From: Zygnema cylindricum
Taxonomy: Eukaryota > Streptophyta > Zygnematophyceae > Zygnematales > Zygnemataceae
Length of the DNA: 64,000 nt
Direction of reading: 5' to 3'
NCBI GenBank assembly: GCA_037447655.1
Contig: JBBHKE010001824.1
Location: forward strand, 63,941 to 127,940
Positions 61,831-64,000 of this stretch are shown here, piece by piece (positions within the stretch are counted from its first letter, which is position 1; the number at the start of each line of letters is the position of its first letter). The position numbers were made by a program, and so were the translations under genes. Below the pieces are notes generated by a model. It saw only the letters and a list, made by a program, of their open reading frames with translations. It ran no database searches and had not been told where the DNA came from.

Positions 61831-62162
61831 GTTTGTTGAAAGAAAACGTCTTCTCTGAGAAGATTGTAAGGGAAGTATAAATGAACTAATGAATGCGTTT
61901 TTGTTGCTTTATTTAATTCTTTTATTGTTTTAGCTCTAGTTTTGTGGTCCATTATCAGAAACAAAGTTTGACTCCACTGTCCCTGCCTTCTGTTTAACTT
62001 GTTTTTTAAATTTCTTATTCCAGTAGTGTGGTTGTTTAAACAGTTTTTTTCATTTACTTGTTTGTGAGTTTGGTAGTTTTACCTGGAACTTATGACGGTT
62101 TTAAATAAAACCTTTTTTTTTGTGTTGTTTATTGATTACTTCTCATATATGGATGTTTGCAG

Positions 62163-62254
62163 TTGTGGTATTTAATTTGAACGAAGCGGGAAATATTACG
62201 AAGGCTTTGAGTGGCGAACCGATTGGAACCCTGATCGATAACAATGGACCATAG
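62163..62254 (+). CDS. pyrH: UMP kinase copy 2, last exon
   Basis: Acceptor GTTTGCAG, phase 1 in. Encodes 'VVVFNLNEAGNITKALSGEP' then 'IGTLIDNNGP' and TAG, the usual C-terminal strand and 'GTLI' end of UMP kinases. AATAAA at about 62307 is a candidate poly(A) signal. The four visible exons total 195 residues without a break. Confidence 0.92.
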
Positions 62255-63618
62255 GGGCATTTTGGTATGCAACTGAAAAGATGAAGTTAAGCATAAAGCT
62301 TAATTGAATAAATCGACATCGGTTTTGTAGATTATGTAAGAAGGAACTATATGTTTTTTTTGAATTATTTTATTTTATGAACGGAGGCAAACACAGCGTG
62401 AGAGTTAGCATCAGCCGGGAGCCAGAGAGTAGTAGAAGGCAATTTTTGATCCATAGATAGTCATTTGACGGTTTTCTTTGTTTTTTCTTTTGAAAAGTTT
62501 GTAAGTATATTGAGCTGGTCGCTCAATTTATTCTCTTTAAAGTGAAAGATAGCTCGAATTAAAGCCTTTCCCATGCCGATGTGGCACTGTCACTTTTTGA
62601 CATTTCCCTCAAATCTTGCCAAGATGAAATCTCTCCTCATCTCCATCTTCACCTGAGCGAATGAATTAACCTCCATTATGTAGCCAGTTACAGCCAAAGT
62701 AATTAATTATGTTCCAAAGTTACCTGCCCAATGATGATTTCAGAGTAAAAGTTTTTTATTGCAGTCAACAGTTTCTGAGGACATCCACCATTAGTTCATT
62801 TCTTGACAATATCTGTTCCTGTACAAGCTGATTATGAATCACAGTGTCAAGAATCGATCATTTAAACGGAACATAATTTCTATGTGAGAGCAAGAGCATG
62901 GTTGTTAAATTCTGTTCGGTCGGTGTGCACACAAGATGTGTGTCTGTCGTGTCTCAATTTGTGCCAATGAACACACTAAATGTTCCATACACATTTGCAA
63001 AAGTAAGCTTCTATCTAAATGACCAATTTCAACGAACAGTCTAGGGACTTTCCAAAACTAATTTAGACAATGTTAAGAAAGGATTTCCAATTGTTGGACG
63101 GTGGTAAAAGGTTGCATATTCGTACCAGGAGTGAACTAAGAAGCTTTAACTTGTGCACTTCCTTTGCGCACATTCTGATCATGATTCTTATACATGTTTC
63201 TGGGTACCAATCAGCCAAAAGGGGCGGTGAAGGCAGTATGACTACGACTTATTATTGTATATTTCCCCTTCACCTTGAGAGAAGATGGATAAGTTTGAGA
63301 ATACTGGTGTAAATCTGACATCACCTTTTGATCATCATCCCGGGTGTAATTTGAGAAGATCATATCCCTCCAGTTGTCTCACGCTAATAACAGTTCCCAT
63401 AAGACATGCCAAATTGCTTCTGGTAATAAACATTGTAAATGAAGAGTATCCGGTACAACACATGGTATAGTACAAGAGAAGTGGATCAAGTATCAAAACA
63501 TAAGCCTAGAATTCACAAATACATAGCATTTACTACACATATATATCGTGGATTGACAAATTTACCAGACAACTAAACTCCTCTTTCGTGGATATCATTA
63601 GGCAACTACATAGTTCAG
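62255..63618. other. 3' flank of UMP kinase copy 2
   Basis: Homologous to 56247-57330 up to about 63370. No further gene seen. Confidence 0.7.
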
Positions 63619-63839
63619 TACACCGCCAATCGCTATTAGCGTATTGAATGCTATTTCGATCCCGCTTTTTTTTCTCAAATTCTCAAATAGAATTATCCAT
63701 ACTATTTAAAAAAACACCCTAATTTCTAATCAGAGTAAACGATTTCTTTCAAAATTTTCAAATTCCCAATTAGCGTTAATAACGGTAATTATTCCTATAC
63801 GCCAAAAAAACTTCTACGCTAATAGCGATTGGCGGTGTA
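63619..63839. mobile_element. TA-flanked family 4 MITE (221 bp)
   Basis: Left end TACACCGCCAATCGCTATTA, right end TAATAGCGATTGGCGGTGTA, perfect over 20 bases. TA at both ends. Confidence 0.9.
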
Positions 63840-64000
63840 GCAGTATCCTTTGTTTTGCGATGTTTGGACAACTCAGCATCTCCCTTCCATCTCAGAAATT
63901 AATCAGGAAGGAATTACGACCTGTCGTATCGAGCACTGCAAAAGACAATGAAATGCTGACCTCATTCAGGGTACGGCCCCATGTGGCTAAGTACGGGTTT
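63840..64000. other. No feature seen
   Basis: Short stretch to the window end, with no recognisable coding or RNA signal. Confidence 0.4.

Overview
This 64 kb window comes from a nuclear genome of the green plant lineage. Three recognisable genes point there: an early light-induced protein (ELIP) with a transit-peptide exon, a plastid-type UMP kinase, and a plant-like EMC8/9 subunit. All have small exons with GT-AG introns. I read the host as a streptophyte (alga or early land plant); the sequence does not let me go further. TAG and TGA are both used as normal stops. Most of the window is intergenic sequence and repeats, and there is one 10-base N gap (53975-53984).

Layout. 1-2.6 kb: AT-rich, no gene found. 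3.4-7.25 kb: the last four exons of EMC8/9 on the plus strand, with a 2 kb last intron holding a duplicated block. 8-10 kb: a hAT-like MITE, a polypyrimidine tract and a 23-25 bp minisatellite. 10.97-12.37 kb: a complete three-exon ELIP gene on the minus strand. Its upstream region has a TATA box, G-boxes and a 43 bp tandem repeat carrying TGACGT boxes, fitting a light-controlled promoter. 13.4-14.7 kb: one hAT-like element nested in another. 15.7-22.6 kb: a retrotransposon graveyard, with a truncated Copia gag-pol, a cluster of three ~0.5 kb LTRs around an unrecognised acidic/coiled-coil ORF, and a Gypsy chromodomain integrase end. 23.6-24.0 kb: a second Copia gag piece, followed by long purine and pyrimidine blocks. 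26-39 kb and 41-53.6 kb: few or no genes, but many inverted-repeat elements of four families, several nested. 39.7-40.5 kb: three exons of an unrecognised minus-strand gene with one in-frame TAG. 54.2-63.4 kb: a tandem duplication of the UMP kinase gene; the first copy is broken and the second has intact catalytic exons.

The genes do not form a functional cluster. ELIP and UMP kinase products would act in the plastid and EMC8/9 at the ER membrane. The main interest lies in the ELIP promoter, the UMP kinase duplication with duplicated exons, the unknown gene at 40 kb, the LTR element with an unknown ORF, and the datable nested element insertions.
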